64,000 nt of DNA from Brevibacterium limosum (GTDB lineage: Bacteria; Actinomycetota; Actinomycetes; Actinomycetales; Brevibacteriaceae). The position numbers and the translations under genes were made by a program. Under the pieces are notes generated by a model. The model was not told the DNA's origin and did not search any database. It saw nothing but the letters and a program-made list of their open reading frames with translations. Of the stretch, positions 42,022-51,498 are shown one piece after another. The stretch lies in NCBI RefSeq assembly GCF_011617705.1, contig NZ_CP050154.1, positions 2,046,001 to 2,110,000 of the forward strand. The letters run 5' to 3'. Position 1 is the stretch's first letter, and the number at the start of each line of letters is the position of its first letter.

Positions 42022-45000
42022 CGATCACCACGACGAGGTCTCCGCCTTCGAGCTGCTGGACATCAGCGATGGCCACGCGGGAGACGGTTCCGGCCGTCTG
42101 CGTGGTGATCGTCGCTTCCATCTTCATGGCTTCGATCGTGGCAACGGTGTCTCCGACAGCGACCGTGTCACCCTCGTGGACCTGCATGGTCACGACGCCG
42201 GCGAACGGGCTGCCGACATGACCGCGGTTGTTCGGGTCGGCCTTCTCCGCCGTCTTGACTTCGCTTTCGACGGACCGGTCGCGCACCTGCAGCGGACGCA
42301 GCTGTCCGTTGAGGGTGAACATGACCGAACGCATTCCGCGTTCGTCGGTTCCGCCGATGGCCTGGACGCCGATGAGCAGGTTCTTGCCCTTCGCCAGTTC
42401 GACGGCGTGTTCTTCGCCGCCGGTGAGGCCGTAGAGGTATTCGGAGGTCTCGACGACGGACAGGTCCCCGTAGTTCGAGCGCATCGTCCGGAATTCCTTC
42501 GTCGGTCCGGGGAACAGCAGCTCGTTGAGCTTGTCCTTCCGCTCCCGGCCCGGTGACTGCAGGGCTTGGGCATCCGCGGGTTCGAGGTGTTCGACGAGCG
42601 GCTTGGCGGAGCGGCCGGCGAGGGCCTTCGTGCGGAACGGCTCGGGCCATCCGCCCGGAGGGTCACCGAGGTCGCCGCTGAGGAAGCCGATCACCGAATC
42701 CGGGATATCGAACTTGTCCGGGTTCTCAGCGAATTCCTCCGGTGAGACGCCGGCACCGACGAGATGGAGCGCCAGATCGCCGACGACCTTCGACGACGGG
42801 GTGACCTTGACGAGGTGGCCGAGGATCGAATCGGCGGCCGCGTACATGTGTTCGATGTCTTCGAACCGCTCCCCCAGCCCGAGGGCCACGGCCTGCTGCC
42901 GCAGGTTCGACAGCTGACCGCCGGGGATCTCGTGGCGGTAGACGCGACCGGTCGGTCCGGCGAGACCGGATTCGAAGGGTGCGTAGAGTTTGCGCACCGA
43001 CTCCCAGTAGGGCTCGAGATCGCTGACGGCGTCGAGACTGATGCCTGTGTCGCGGTCGGTGTTCTCGAACGCGGCGACGAGGGCGGAGAGACTCGGCTGG
43101 CTGGTCGTTCCGGCCATGGCCGCCGAAGCGGCATCGACGGCATCGGCACCGGCGGCGGCAGCAGCATAGAGGGTGGCCAGCTGGCCGCCGGCGGTGTCGT
43201 GGGTGTGGACGTGGACGGGCAGATCGAAGTTCTCCCGCAGAGCCGTCACCAGCTTGGCCGTGGCAGCAGGGCGCAGCAGACCGGCCATGTCCTTGATGGC
43301 GAGCACATGGGCTCCGGCCTCGACGATCTGCTCGGCCAGGCGCAGGTAGTAGTCGAGCGTGTAGAGCTCTTCGGTCGGGTCGAGGATGTCCGAGGTGTAG
43401 CACAGAGCCACCTCGGCCAGCGCCGAGTTCGTTCCGCGCACGGCTTCGATCGCCGGGCGCATCTGCTCGACGTCGTTGAGCGCATCGAAGATGCGGAAGA
43501 TGTCGATGCCCGTGCGAGCGGCCTCGTCGACGAAGGCGTCGGTGACCTCGGTCGGGTACGGAGTGTAGCCGACGGTGTTGCGGCCGCGCAGCAGCATCTG
43601 CAGATTGATGTTGGGCACCGCGGCGCGCAGAGCCTCGAGGCGTTCCCAGGGATCCTCACCGAGGAAGCGCAGAGCCACATCATAGGTGGCACCGCCCCAG
43701 GCCTCGATGCTCAGCAGCTCGGGCGTCATCCGGGACACGTGTCCGGCCACGGCCAGCAGATCGCGGGTGCGCACGCGGGTGGCGAGCAGTGACTGGTGAG
43801 CGTCACGGAACGTCGTATCGGTGACGCCCAGCGCGGTCTGCTCGCGCAGGGCACGCGCGAAGCCCTCCGGACCGAGCTCGGCGAGGCGGTCGCGGCTGCC
43901 GGGGGCGGGAGCCTGCGAGAGGTCGATGTTCGGGAGCTTGTCGCCCGGGCGGATGCGCAGCCCCGGTTCGCCATGGGGCCGATTGACGGTGACGTCGGCG
44001 AGGTAGTCGAGCAGCTTCGACCCGCGGTCGGCGCTCACGCGTGCGTCGAAGAGCTGCGGGCGCTCTTCGATGAAGGACGTGGAGAGGTCGCCGGCGACGA
44101 ATGCGGGATCGTCGAGAACGGCCTGCAGGAAGCCGATGTTCGACGACACCCCGCGGATGCGGAACTCCGCCAGCGCCCGCTTGGCCCGGCCGACGGCCTG
44201 AGCGAAGTCCCGGCCGCGGCAGGAGAGCTTCACGAGCATCGAGTCGAAATGGGGGCTGACGGCGGCACCGGCGTGGACGGTTCCACCGTCGAGGCGCACG
44301 CCGGCACCGCCGGCCGAGCGGTAGGCAGTGATCGTTCCGGTGTCGGGACGGAACGAGTTAGCAGGATCCTCGGTGGTGATGCGGCACTGGAGGGCGGCAC
44401 CCTTGATACGCATCTCGTCCTGTCGCAGGCCGATCTCTTCGAGGCCGGCCCCGGCGGCGATGCGCATCTGAGATGCGACGATGTCGACATCGGTGATCTC
44501 TTCGGTCACGGTGTGTTCGACCTGGACGCGCGGGTTCATCTCGATGAACACATGCTTGCCTGCGCGCGGTCCGTCGGTCTCGAGGAGGAACTCCACGGTG
44601 CCGGCGTTCTGATAGCCCAGCGCCTTTGCGAACTTCAGGGCATCGGCGTGCAGGGCGGCCGCGATCTCGGGGTCGAGGTTCGGCGCCGGAGCGATCTCGA
44701 CGACCTTCTGGTGGCGGCGCTGCACGGAGCAGTCGCGTTCGAAGAGGTGGATGGCGTTCGAATCGTTGTCGGCCAGCACCTGGACCTCGATGTGTCGGGG
44801 GCGCTGCACGGCCTGCTCGATGAAGACCGTGGGGTCGCCGAAGGCGCCTTCGGCCTCGCGCATGGCGGCCTTCAGCGCATCCTCGAGCTCGGTCGCCTGA
44901 GCCACGCGACGCATTCCGCGGCCGCCGCCGCCTGCGACGGCCTTGACGAAGAGCGGGTATTCCATCGATTCGGCATCGGCGAGCAGCTGCGCGATATCGG

Positions 45001-45415
45001 CCGAGGGTCGTGTCGAGTCGAGCACCGGAATGCCCGCATTGCGTGCGGCCGCCAGCGCCTGGACCTTGTTTCCCGCCAGTTCGAGCACATCGGCCTTGGG
45101 CCCGATGAAGGTGATGCCCGCGTCAGCGCAGGCACGTGCCAGATCGGGGTTCTCGGAGAGGAATCCGTACCCGGGGTAGATGGCGTCGGCGCCGCTCTCC
45201 TTCGCCACCCGCAGCATCTCTTCGACACTGAGGTACGCGCGGACGGGGTGGCCCTCCTCGCCGATCATGTAGGCTTCGTCGGCCTTCATCCGGTGTTCGG
45301 AGTTGCGATCCTCATACGGGAAGACTGCGACGGTGGAGGCTCCGAGCTCATAGGCGGCACGGAAAGCGCGGACGGCGATCTCTCCGCGGTTGGCCACGAG
45401 GACTTTGGAGAACAT
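42014..45415 (-). CDS. pyc: Pyruvate carboxylase
   Basis: 1133 residues, the usual full length. The N-terminal biotin carboxylase starts FSKVLVANRGEIAVRAFRAA and has VKAVAGGGGRGMRR and HVFIEMNPRVQVEHTVTEE. The carboxyltransferase follows near residue 530 (GVTDTTFRDAHQSLLATRVR, then HTHDTAGGQ). The C-terminal biotinyl domain has IEAMKMEATI with the biotin Lys. It makes oxaloacetate from pyruvate, bicarbonate and ATP. It is divergent from parA. Confidence 0.97.
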   Translation of the reverse strand: MFSKVLVANRGEIAVRAFRAAYELGASTVAVFPYEDRNSEHRMKADEAYMIGEEGHPVRAYLSVEEMLRVAKESGADAIYPGYGFLSENPDLARACADAGITFIGPKADVLELAGNKVQALAAARNAGIPVLDSTRPSADIAQLLADAESMEYPLFVKAVAGGGGRGMRRVAQATELEDALKAAMREAEGAFGDPTVFIEQAVQRPRHIEVQVLADNDSNAIHLFERDCSVQRRHQKVVEIAPAPNLDPEIAAALHADALKFAKALGYQNAGTVEFLLETDGPRAGKHVFIEMNPRVQVEHTVTEEITDVDIVASQMRIAAGAGLEEIGLRQDEMRIKGAALQCRITTEDPANSFRPDTGTITAYRSAGGAGVRLDGGTVHAGAAVSPHFDSMLVKLSCRGRDFAQAVGRAKRALAEFRIRGVSSNIGFLQAVLDDPAFVAGDLSTSFIEERPQLFDARVSADRGSKLLDYLADVTVNRPHGEPGLRIRPGDKLPNIDLSQAPAPGSRDRLAELGPEGFARALREQTALGVTDTTFRDAHQSLLATRVRTRDLLAVAGHVSRMTPELLSIEAWGGATYDVALRFLGEDPWERLEALRAAVPNINLQMLLRGRNTVGYTPYPTEVTDAFVDEAARTGIDIFRIFDALNDVEQMRPAIEAVRGTNSALAEVALCYTSDILDPTEELYTLDYYLRLAEQIVEAGAHVLAIKDMAGLLRPAATAKLVTALRENFDLPVHVHTHDTAGGQLATLYAAAAAGADAVDAASAAMAGTTSQPSLSALVAAFENTDRDTGISLDAVSDLEPYWESVRKLYAPFESGLAGPTGRVYRHEIPGGQLSNLRQQAVALGLGERFEDIEHMYAAADSILGHLVKVTPSSKVVGDLALHLVGAGVSPEEFAENPDKFDIPDSVIGFLSGDLGDPPGGWPEPFRTKALAGRSAKPLVEHLEPADAQALQSPGRERKDKLNELLFPGPTKEFRTMRSNYGDLSVVETSEYLYGLTGGEEHAVELAKGKNLLIGVQAIGGTDERGMRSVMFTLNGQLRPLQVRDRSVESEVKTAEKADPNNRGHVGSPFAGVVTMQVHEGDTVAVGDTVATIEAMKMEATITTQTAGTVSRVAIADVQQLEGGDLVVVIDA

Positions 45416-45578
45416 AGGTGTCTCTCACTTCTGTATCGGCCGCACTGGGCGACTGGTCGACAAGCTGTCGGAAACATACTCTACAAGTGACCTGGAACAC
45501 CCCTGCACTCGGGGGTCGACTTTGGACTGAGACGTGAGTCTCGGCGTGGTCGGCACGGCTCGGCAGCCGCCGATACGT

Positions 45579-45584
45579 TAACGT
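45579..45584 (+). promoter_or_regulatory. -10-like TAACGT six bases before the parA GTG
   Basis: TAACGT-aggagc-GTG. A GGAG core lies directly before the start but too close for a normal Shine-Dalgarno, so a leaderless transcript is possible. Confidence 0.35.
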
Positions 45585-45590
45585 AGGAGC

Positions 45591-46436
45591 GTGCTTGTCC
45601 TCAGTATCAGCAGCCTCAAAGGCGGAGTCGGTAAGACATCCGTGACGCTCGGTCTGGCCTCGGCGGCCTACAACAGAGGAATTCCCACTCTGGTCGTCGA
45701 CATGGACCCGCAGGCGGACTCGTCGACCGGCCTCGATGTGCCGACCTCGACGCGTGTCGACATCGCCGATGTGCTCGCTGCTCCGAAGTCCCAGAAGATC
45801 CTGTCCGAGGCGATCATCCCCTCCGGGTGGGTCGGAGACCGGCTCGGCCACCTCGACGTGATCTCCGGTTCTCCGCGCGCTGCGGAATTCGATCGGCCTT
45901 CACTGTCCGAGCGCTATCTGCGCCGACTCGAAGACGCCCTGACGCGGATCGCCAAAGGCTACCGGCTCGTCCTCATCGACTGTCCGCCCAGCCTCAACGG
46001 CCTGACCCGCACGGCGTGGACGGCGAGCAATCGCGTCGCGGTCGTGACCGAGCCCAGTCTGTTCTCCGTCGCGGCCGCCGATCGAGCCCTGCGTGCGACC
46101 GATGAGCTGCGGCAGCGCGGTGCCTCCGACCTGCAGCCTCTCGGACTCGTCGTCAACCGGGTGCGGGCCGGTTCGACCGAACACGACTACCGCATCCAGG
46201 AGATGCGTGAGATGTTCGGTCCGCTCGTGCTCAATCCCCCTCTGGCCGAACGCGCGGTCATGCAGCAGGCTCAGGGTTCGGCGCGACCGATCCACTCCTG
46301 GCCCGGCAAACCGGCTGAAGAGGTCGCCGGCTCGTTCGACGCTCTTCTGGAGCGTGCGCTGCGCTCGGAGAACATCCGGGGCCGACGCGGTCCGGCCCCG
46401 GCCAAGAACGGCGCTCAGCAGACCGAGAAGAAGTGA
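45591..46436 (+). CDS. ParA/Soj-like ATPase
   Basis: 281 residues from GTG 45591. Deviant Walker A SSLKGGVGKTSVT, then VVDMDPQADSSTGL and the Walker B-like LVLIDCPPSLNGL, typical of ParA/MinD ATPases. The C-terminus is basic and low in complexity. No ParB or parS is nearby, so this is probably an orphan that positions something other than the origin. Two hairpins follow. Confidence 0.88.
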   Translation: MLVLSISSLKGGVGKTSVTLGLASAAYNRGIPTLVVDMDPQADSSTGLDVPTSTRVDIADVLAAPKSQKILSEAIIPSGWVGDRLGHLDVISGSPRAAEFDRPSLSERYLRRLEDALTRIAKGYRLVLIDCPPSLNGLTRTAWTASNRVAVVTEPSLFSVAAADRALRATDELRQRGASDLQPLGLVVNRVRAGSTEHDYRIQEMREMFGPLVLNPPLAERAVMQQAQGSARPIHSWPGKPAEEVAGSFDALLERALRSENIRGRRGPAPAKNGAQQTEKK

Positions 46437-46471
46437 GCGCTTAAGCCGCTGCTCCCCCAGCAGATCGTCGA

Positions 46472-46503
46472 CTGCCGCCCCGAACCCAGGTTCGCGGCGG
46501 CAG
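46472..46503 (+). terminator. Hairpin after parA
   Basis: CTGCCGCC (46472-46479) pairs with GGCGGCAG (46496-46503), with inner CGAAC/GTTCG pairs, followed by TTCTG. Confidence 0.7.
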
Positions 46504-46530
46504 TTCTGCAGTTGATGAGAACTCTCAGGT

Positions 46531-46575
46531 CGCGATCGGAACGACCGCGTTCGGAGCGACCGCGTTCGGAACGAC
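46531..46575. repeat. Three tandem copies of a 15-bp unit
   Basis: CGCGATCGGAACGAC, CGCGTTCGGAGCGAC and CGCGTTCGGAACGAC lie head to tail between two terminators. They differ at two positions. It is a small minisatellite in non-coding DNA. Confidence 0.9.
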
Positions 46576-46586
46576 CCAGCCAAGAA

Positions 46587-46623
46587 CCGAGGCGGCCCGC
46601 TCGATCTGAGCGGGCCGCCTCGG
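46587..46623. terminator. Terminator between parA and merR
   Basis: Perfect 16-bp stem CCGAGGCGGCCCGCTC (46587-46602) with 46608-46623, loop GATCT. Convergent genes. Confidence 0.88.
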
Positions 46624-46649
46624 TGATGGTGCAGAAACTCTGTCGGCTG

Positions 46650-47231
46650 TCAGCCGGACTTGCGTGCGCGTCGTGCTGCGAGTTCGTCCATGGCTTCGAG
46701 CGCCGCATCGTCTTCGGGAATGCGTTCGCTCGGGAATTCGGAGAGCGTTCCCTCGACTTCGTTCCAGACGCGCCCCACGGCGATCCCGAAGACGCCCTGA
46801 CCACCCTGGAGGAGGTCGACGACCTCATCGGGTGACGTGCATTCGAAGACGCTCGCGCCGTCGGACATGAGAGTGATCTGGGAAAGATCCTCGACGCCGC
46901 GGGAGCGCAGGTGCTCAACCGCCGTGCGGATCGACTGCAGCCCGACGCCGGTGTCGAGGAGTCGCTTGACGATCTTGAGGACGAGGATGTCACGGAAGCT
47001 GTAGAGCCGCTGGCTGCCGGATCCGGTCGCATTGCGGATCGACGGGGTCACCAGATCGGTGCGCGCCCAGTAATCGAGACGACGATAGCTGATGCCGACG
47101 ACCTTGCAGACTGTGGGACCGCGGTAGCCGGCCTCTTCATCGAGCACGGGCAGATCATCATCGAACAGCAGGCCCTGGGCCGCTGACGGCATCGGCGTCA
47201 TGTCGACGCTTTCATGACTTGAGCGGTTCAC
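46650..47231 (-). CDS. MerR-family regulator (mycobacterial Rv1828/Rv1830 type)
   Basis: GTG 47231 (MNRSSHESVDMTPM) lies five bases after AGGAGGAG, the best Shine-Dalgarno in the region, which decides the start; 193 residues. The MerR domain reads YRGPTVCKVVGISYRRLDYW with RTDLVTPSIR, then SFRDILVLKIVKRLLDTGV, and a conserved C-terminal part has TLMSDGASVFECTSPDEVVD. This matches the Rv1828/Rv1830-like regulators of actinobacteria (a relative, FtsR, controls ftsZ in corynebacteria). The exact orthologue is uncertain. Confidence 0.88.
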   Translation of the reverse strand: MNRSSHESVDMTPMPSAAQGLLFDDDLPVLDEEAGYRGPTVCKVVGISYRRLDYWARTDLVTPSIRNATGSGSQRLYSFRDILVLKIVKRLLDTGVGLQSIRTAVEHLRSRGVEDLSQITLMSDGASVFECTSPDEVVDLLQGGQGVFGIAVGRVWNEVEGTLSEFPSERIPEDDAALEAMDELAARRARKSG

Positions 47232-47380
47232 ACCGACTCCTCCTTTAAGTCCCTGGGGGAAGCGAAGGTCGCTTGGAAGGACCGAGAACATAGTCATTCT
47301 AGCCCTCTTCCCAGCGAACCTACAGTGGGATTCAACAACTCCAAGGTATTCTGGCGTCCCGGCCAGGACAAACACCCCGA

Positions 47381-47409
47381 GGTAACAATTTCCGCGTGTC
47401 GCTGTTACC
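47381..47409. promoter_or_regulatory. Inverted repeat GGTAAC-N17-GTTACC upstream of merR
   Basis: Six-base arms 17 bases apart in the 250-base gap between plsC and merR, 150 bases before the merR start. It could be an autoregulatory or MtrA-like site. The remaining gap shows no gene. Confidence 0.35.
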
Positions 47410-47480
47410 GCAGTATTCGAACATGTCACATGGATGTGATTCAGGCGGCTGAGGGTGGGCCGAGGCGAGGAATCAGGGAA

Positions 47481-48317
47481 TCAGGCCGACGGCGACGGCT
47501 CGTCGCTGTCGGATCCGGGCGCGCCCCGGCCGGAGGAGCCCTGCGTCTTCGCCTCTCCATTGCCTGTCGCGGCATCGCCGTCCTTGGACGCGCCCGTGGC
47601 TGCGTCCTTATCGGATTCCGACTTCTTCGGCTTCGCGCTCGTCAGCAGCTTGGTCTTGACCGTCGACGCATAGGTGTCGACGTATTCCTGCCCGGACAGG
47701 CGCATGATCTCGTACATGATCTCGTCGGTGACCGACCGCAGCATGAAACGGTCGACGGGAAGACCCGCATACTTCGAGAAGTCCATCGGTGCGCCGAAGA
47801 CGACTCCGACACGCCGCAGTTTGGGAACGAGGCGACCGGCAGGCTGCAGCTTGTCCGTGCCGATGATCGCCACTGGAACCACAGGCGCGCCGGACTCGAG
47901 GACGAGACGCGCGATGCCGGTGCGTCCGCGATAGAGCTTTCCGTCGGGCGAACGCGTGCCTTCGGGATAGATGCCCAGTGAGTTGCCCTCACGGAGGACC
48001 TTCAGACCCGATTCGAGCGAAGCCTGAGATCCCGATCCGCCTCCGCGGTCCATGGGGAGCTGATTGTTGAGCTTGAAGAACCACCGAGTGACCGCACCCT
48101 TGATTCCGCGGCCGGTGAAGTAGTCCTTCTTCGCCAGATAGACGACGGGACGCGGAGCGAGCAGCGGAACGAAGATCGAGTCCATGAAGTGGTTGTGATT
48201 TCCTGCGATGATCGCCGGGCCCTCGGACGGCAGATTGTCCAGGCCCCGCACCCACGGACGGAAGAGGATCCGCAGGATGGGTCCGGCGAGGACTCGCTTG
48301 AGAAACCAGTAGAACAC
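47481..48317 (-). CDS. 1-acylglycerol-3-phosphate acyltransferase (PlsC-like)
   Basis: I prefer GTG 48317 (MFYWFLKRVLAGPILRILFR), six bases after GGAAGG; 278 residues. Acyltransferase motifs are AGNHNHFMDSIF (HX4D), GIYPEGTRSPDGKLYRGRTG and APVVPVAIIG. It acylates lysophosphatidic acid or a similar acceptor at the membrane. The last 55 residues are a Lys/Asp/Ser/Gly-rich tail not needed for catalysis. Confidence 0.88.
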   Translation of the reverse strand: MFYWFLKRVLAGPILRILFRPWVRGLDNLPSEGPAIIAGNHNHFMDSIFVPLLAPRPVVYLAKKDYFTGRGIKGAVTRWFFKLNNQLPMDRGGGSGSQASLESGLKVLREGNSLGIYPEGTRSPDGKLYRGRTGIARLVLESGAPVVPVAIIGTDKLQPAGRLVPKLRRVGVVFGAPMDFSKYAGLPVDRFMLRSVTDEIMYEIMRLSGQEYVDTYASTVKTKLLTSAKPKKSESDKDAATGASKDGDAATGNGEAKTQGSSGRGAPGSDSDEPSPSA

Positions 48318-48423
48318 GCGCACCCTTCCGACTACGACTCTTTGTCGTCCTCGGCAATCATATATCGACACGAACGGTGAACAGCGAAGTCCGTCGCGGA
48401 CTCATCCGTGCCATGCTGGGAGC

Positions 48424-49212
48424 ATGGAGATCGATTTCACACTCGGGGCGGATCCGACGGCCGCCTATCGCAGCCTCGACGGCGGTTCGGCCTCGGCGGT
48501 TGTCTTTCTGCACGGACTCACCGGTTCGCCCGTCTCCTGGGTGCCGATCGCCCGCGCGATCGCGGCGGAGGGCATCGACGTCAGCGTCCCCCGACTGCCC
48601 GGGCACGGCACCTCTTGGCAGGACATGGACTCCACTGGATGGTCCGATTGGCTCGGCGAGGCGCGCACCGAGCTGGGTCGGCTGCAGGCCGACCACGAGC
48701 GTGTCGTCGTCGCCGGGCTGTCGATGGGTGGGGCCCTGGCACTTGCCCTGGCGGCGGCAGAGGGCGCGCCCGACGAGATCGTCGTGGTCAATCCTGCTCT
48801 CTACATCGACTCTCCCTTCGCTCCCCTGCTGCCGGTGCTCAGGCACGTCGTGCGCACGATTCCGTCGATCGGCGGCGACATCGCCCACCCGGACCGCGAC
48901 GAGTACGCCTATGAACGGACGCCTGTGGCTCCCCTGGCGACGTTCCATCGTGCGCTGCGGACACTGCGCGACGATCTGTGGAAAGTCACCTGTCCCGTCA
49001 CAGCCATGATCTCCGGTGAGGACAATGTCGTGAGTCCGCGGACGCTGCGTGCGCTGCGATCGGACCTTCCGCGCCCGCCGAGGATCGTCGCCCTCCGCCG
49101 GTCCCGCCATGTGGCGACCCTTGATTTCGATGCGAACACCATCGCAGAGGCGGTCCTGCAGGCGGTCTCCACCGAAACGACCGTGCCCTGTCAGTCCGAG
49201 GCCGGGGAATAG
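48424..49212 (+). CDS. Alpha/beta-hydrolase, carboxylesterase type
   Basis: 262 residues. FLHGLTGSPVSWVPIA (oxyanion region), PRLPGHGTSWQDMDSTGW, and the nucleophile elbow VVAGLSMGGALALAL, then SGEDNVVSPRTL (acid) and SRHVATLD (His) complete the triad. It resembles Est30-type carboxylesterases/monoacylglycerol lipases. The start overlaps a GGGAGC site. Substrate unknown. Confidence 0.88.
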   Translation: MEIDFTLGADPTAAYRSLDGGSASAVVFLHGLTGSPVSWVPIARAIAAEGIDVSVPRLPGHGTSWQDMDSTGWSDWLGEARTELGRLQADHERVVVAGLSMGGALALALAAAEGAPDEIVVVNPALYIDSPFAPLLPVLRHVVRTIPSIGGDIAHPDRDEYAYERTPVAPLATFHRALRTLRDDLWKVTCPVTAMISGEDNVVSPRTLRALRSDLPRPPRIVALRRSRHVATLDFDANTIAEAVLQAVSTETTVPCQSEAGE

Positions 49213-49240
49213 CTGAGGCCATGGAATTGCTGATTGAGGT

Positions 49241-49693
49241 ATGAACGACGAGGGCACCGCTTCGACCCCCGACGACGAGGGCCGGGAGGACTGGCGACGA
49301 GACGTTCCCGATCCGGAGAGGATCGGGCACGACCGCTCGCGCATCAGCGACGAGGACTGGGACGACCTCGTCCGGCAGATCGCAGAACCCTCGGCGACGA
49401 CGGGTGATATGCCCGCCGAGGATGTTCGCGACGCCCTCGAAGACACCGAGCATTGGGAGCGCGAACCGGCGGAGCCGATCGGGTGGCGCACCGCTTCGCC
49501 CACCCTGGTGCTGTCCTGGGCCGCGGCTCTCGGCGCGGTCGTTCTCCTGCTCATCGGCATCATCTTCTTCAGGCCGCTGCCCGGGTGGTACCTGCTCATC
49601 GGTCTGGCTGTCGGCATCGGCGGCGCGGTCGGTCTGTTCTTCCATCTGCCGAGCCATCGTTCCGCCGACGACGGCGACGGATCCTCGGTGTGA
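49241..49693 (+). CDS. Small membrane protein with acidic N-terminus
   Basis: 150 residues from ATG 49241. The first 85 residues are strongly acidic and polar (ISDEDWDDLVRQIAEPSATT). Two hydrophobic helices follow (LVLSWAAALGAVVLLLIGII and WYLLIGLAVGIGGAVGLFF). I do not recognise a named family. It is probably co-transcribed with the esterase. Confidence 0.7.
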   Translation: MNDEGTASTPDDEGREDWRRDVPDPERIGHDRSRISDEDWDDLVRQIAEPSATTGDMPAEDVRDALEDTEHWEREPAEPIGWRTASPTLVLSWAAALGAVVLLLIGIIFFRPLPGWYLLIGLAVGIGGAVGLFFHLPSHRSADDGDGSSV

Positions 49694-49740
49694 GCGATGC
49701 TGACCGCTTCGTGTCAGCGTCACCTGAGAGACTGGGCATC

Positions 49741-51498
49741 ATGACCGTCCCCTTCGACCGCGCACCCAGCGCACTGCACAACACTCAGCTGTCCTTCGAC
49801 AGCCTCGGAACTCCCCTGTCCGACGTCACCTTCGTCATCGTCGACCTCGAAACGACAGGCACCCGAGCCGGGCAGTCGGAGATCACCGAGATCGGCGCGG
49901 TCAAGACTCGCGGCGGCGAGGTCATCGGCGAGTTCCAGTCCCTAATCAAGCCGGAACACTCCGTGATCAGCCCGTTCGTGGCCCGGCTCACCGGCATCAC
50001 TCATGCGATGGTCGATGACGCACCCCCGATCAGCTCGGTTCTGCCGAGTTTCCTGGAATTCTCCGTCGGTGCGGTGCTGGTGGCACACAATGCGCCCTTC
50101 GACATCGGATTCCTCCGCTCGGCCTGCGAACGCCTCGACTACCACTGGCCGGCGCCCACGGTCCTCGATACCGTCACGCTGGCCCGGCGCGTCGTCGGCC
50201 GCGACGAAGTGCGCAACCACAAACTCTCGACGCTCGCCGCTCATTTCGGCACCCAGGTCGAGCCCGATCACCGTGCGCTCTCCGATGCTCGTGCCACCGG
50301 CGAGCTCCTCCACCACCTGTTCGAACGATTCGGCGGCTACGGTGTGACGACGCTGGAGGAGCTGTCGACCGTCAGACAGTCGGGGTGGGCGAAGCGTCAG
50401 GCGAAATCCCATTTGGCCAAGGACGTTCCCCCGGAGCCCGGCGTCTACATGTTCCTCGATGGCACTCGCCGGGTGCTCTACATCGGCAAGTCCGGAAATA
50501 TGGCCAGGCGGGTGCGCGGGTACTTCAACGCCTCGGAGAACCGTGGCCGCATGGCCGAGATGATCACCGCGGCACAGGAGGTCAGCTGTCTGCCCTGCGC
50601 CCACGCGCTGGAAGCCGAAGTCCGCGAGATTCGTCTCATCGGAGAGCTGGCGCCGCCGTACAACCGACGGTCGAAGAACCCGGAACGCAATTCGTGGATC
50701 GTGCTGAGCGATGAGCTCTTCCCCCGACTGTCGGTGGTTCGGGCGAACTCGGCGCTCGAACGCTCACCCGCCCCGCCGCTGGGACCGTTCCGGTCACGGA
50801 AGTCGGCGCAGGCCGTCAAGGAACTCCTCGACACCCTCTACCCGGTCAAGAGGTGCACGGCAACGATCACGCAGCGCAGCCTCGGCGAACATCGTCCCTG
50901 TGTGAGTGCGCAGGTGGGTCAGTGCGGCGGTCCCTGCGCTGGGATCACCGATGTCGATGACTATCGGAGTTCGATCCGCGAACTCTTCGCCCTGCTCGGT
51001 GGGGACCTGTCCTCACTCCAGCGCTTGGCCGCTGAGCGGATGCAGCGACTGTCCGGAGAGGCCCGGTTCGAAACGGCCGCCGAGGTCCGTGACGCAATGC
51101 GTTCGGCGGTGTCCATCGCGGCACGGGCCGAACAGGTCACAGCCCTGCGGAGAGTTCCCGAACTGATTGCGGCGGCCCCCGGTTTCGACTCCGGCTGGGA
51201 CCTGGCGATCATCCGCCACGGGAAACTCGCCGGTGCCGGCCATGTGTCGACCAGGCAGGCCATGGGAGATTCCCTGTCGGCGCTGCATTCGACGGCCGAA
51301 TGGGTCCCTGCCCCCGGAGCGCTGCCGCAGGAGACGGACTCGCTAGCGGAGGAGTCGCGACTGCTGGCCGGCTGGCTGGAGACCGCCGAGCTCGTCTCCG
51401 TGACTCCCTCAGACGGTCATGGCTGGTCGCTGCCCCGGCAGGGAGCGACCAGCCACGCTCACAGCTCAGGAGCGGTTCGTCTCAGCGACCCTGTGTGA
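49741..51498 (+). CDS. DEDDh exonuclease fused to a GIY-YIG (UvrC/Cho-like) endonuclease
   Basis: ATG 49741 gives 585 residues. The N-terminal DEDDh domain has FVIVDLETTGTRAG, LVAHNAPFDIGFL and PDHRALSDARATGEL. A GIY-YIG domain follows: EPGVYMFLDGTRRVLYIGKS, then MARRVRGYF. A Cys-rich stretch (CSVSAQ-type, CVSAQVGQCGGPCAGITDV) precedes a UvrB/C-like helical segment. It matches mycobacterial Rv2191, next to trpD and ctaE as here. It probably takes part in DNA repair. Its end overlaps trpD by 33 bases. Confidence 0.9.
   Translation: MTVPFDRAPSALHNTQLSFDSLGTPLSDVTFVIVDLETTGTRAGQSEITEIGAVKTRGGEVIGEFQSLIKPEHSVISPFVARLTGITHAMVDDAPPISSVLPSFLEFSVGAVLVAHNAPFDIGFLRSACERLDYHWPAPTVLDTVTLARRVVGRDEVRNHKLSTLAAHFGTQVEPDHRALSDARATGELLHHLFERFGGYGVTTLEELSTVRQSGWAKRQAKSHLAKDVPPEPGVYMFLDGTRRVLYIGKSGNMARRVRGYFNASENRGRMAEMITAAQEVSCLPCAHALEAEVREIRLIGELAPPYNRRSKNPERNSWIVLSDELFPRLSVVRANSALERSPAPPLGPFRSRKSAQAVKELLDTLYPVKRCTATITQRSLGEHRPCVSAQVGQCGGPCAGITDVDDYRSSIRELFALLGGDLSSLQRLAAERMQRLSGEARFETAAEVRDAMRSAVSIAARAEQVTALRRVPELIAAAPGFDSGWDLAIIRHGKLAGAGHVSTRQAMGDSLSALHSTAEWVPAPGALPQETDSLAEESRLLAGWLETAELVSVTPSDGHGWSLPRQGATSHAHSSGAVRLSDPV

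Noticed and set aside
43796..45490. Open frame of 564 codons on the plus strand opposite pyc
   Set aside because: It mirrors the conserved pyc gene and reads as Asp/Gly/His-rich shadow sequence.
45591..46436. Chromosome partition locus or replication origin
   Set aside because: A ParA-like gene is present, but there is no ParB gene, no parS site and no dnaA/gidB neighbourhood.
46512..46835. Short open frame with RSERP repeats
   Set aside because: It only translates the 15-bp tandem repeat and a terminator, then runs over the antisense of merR.
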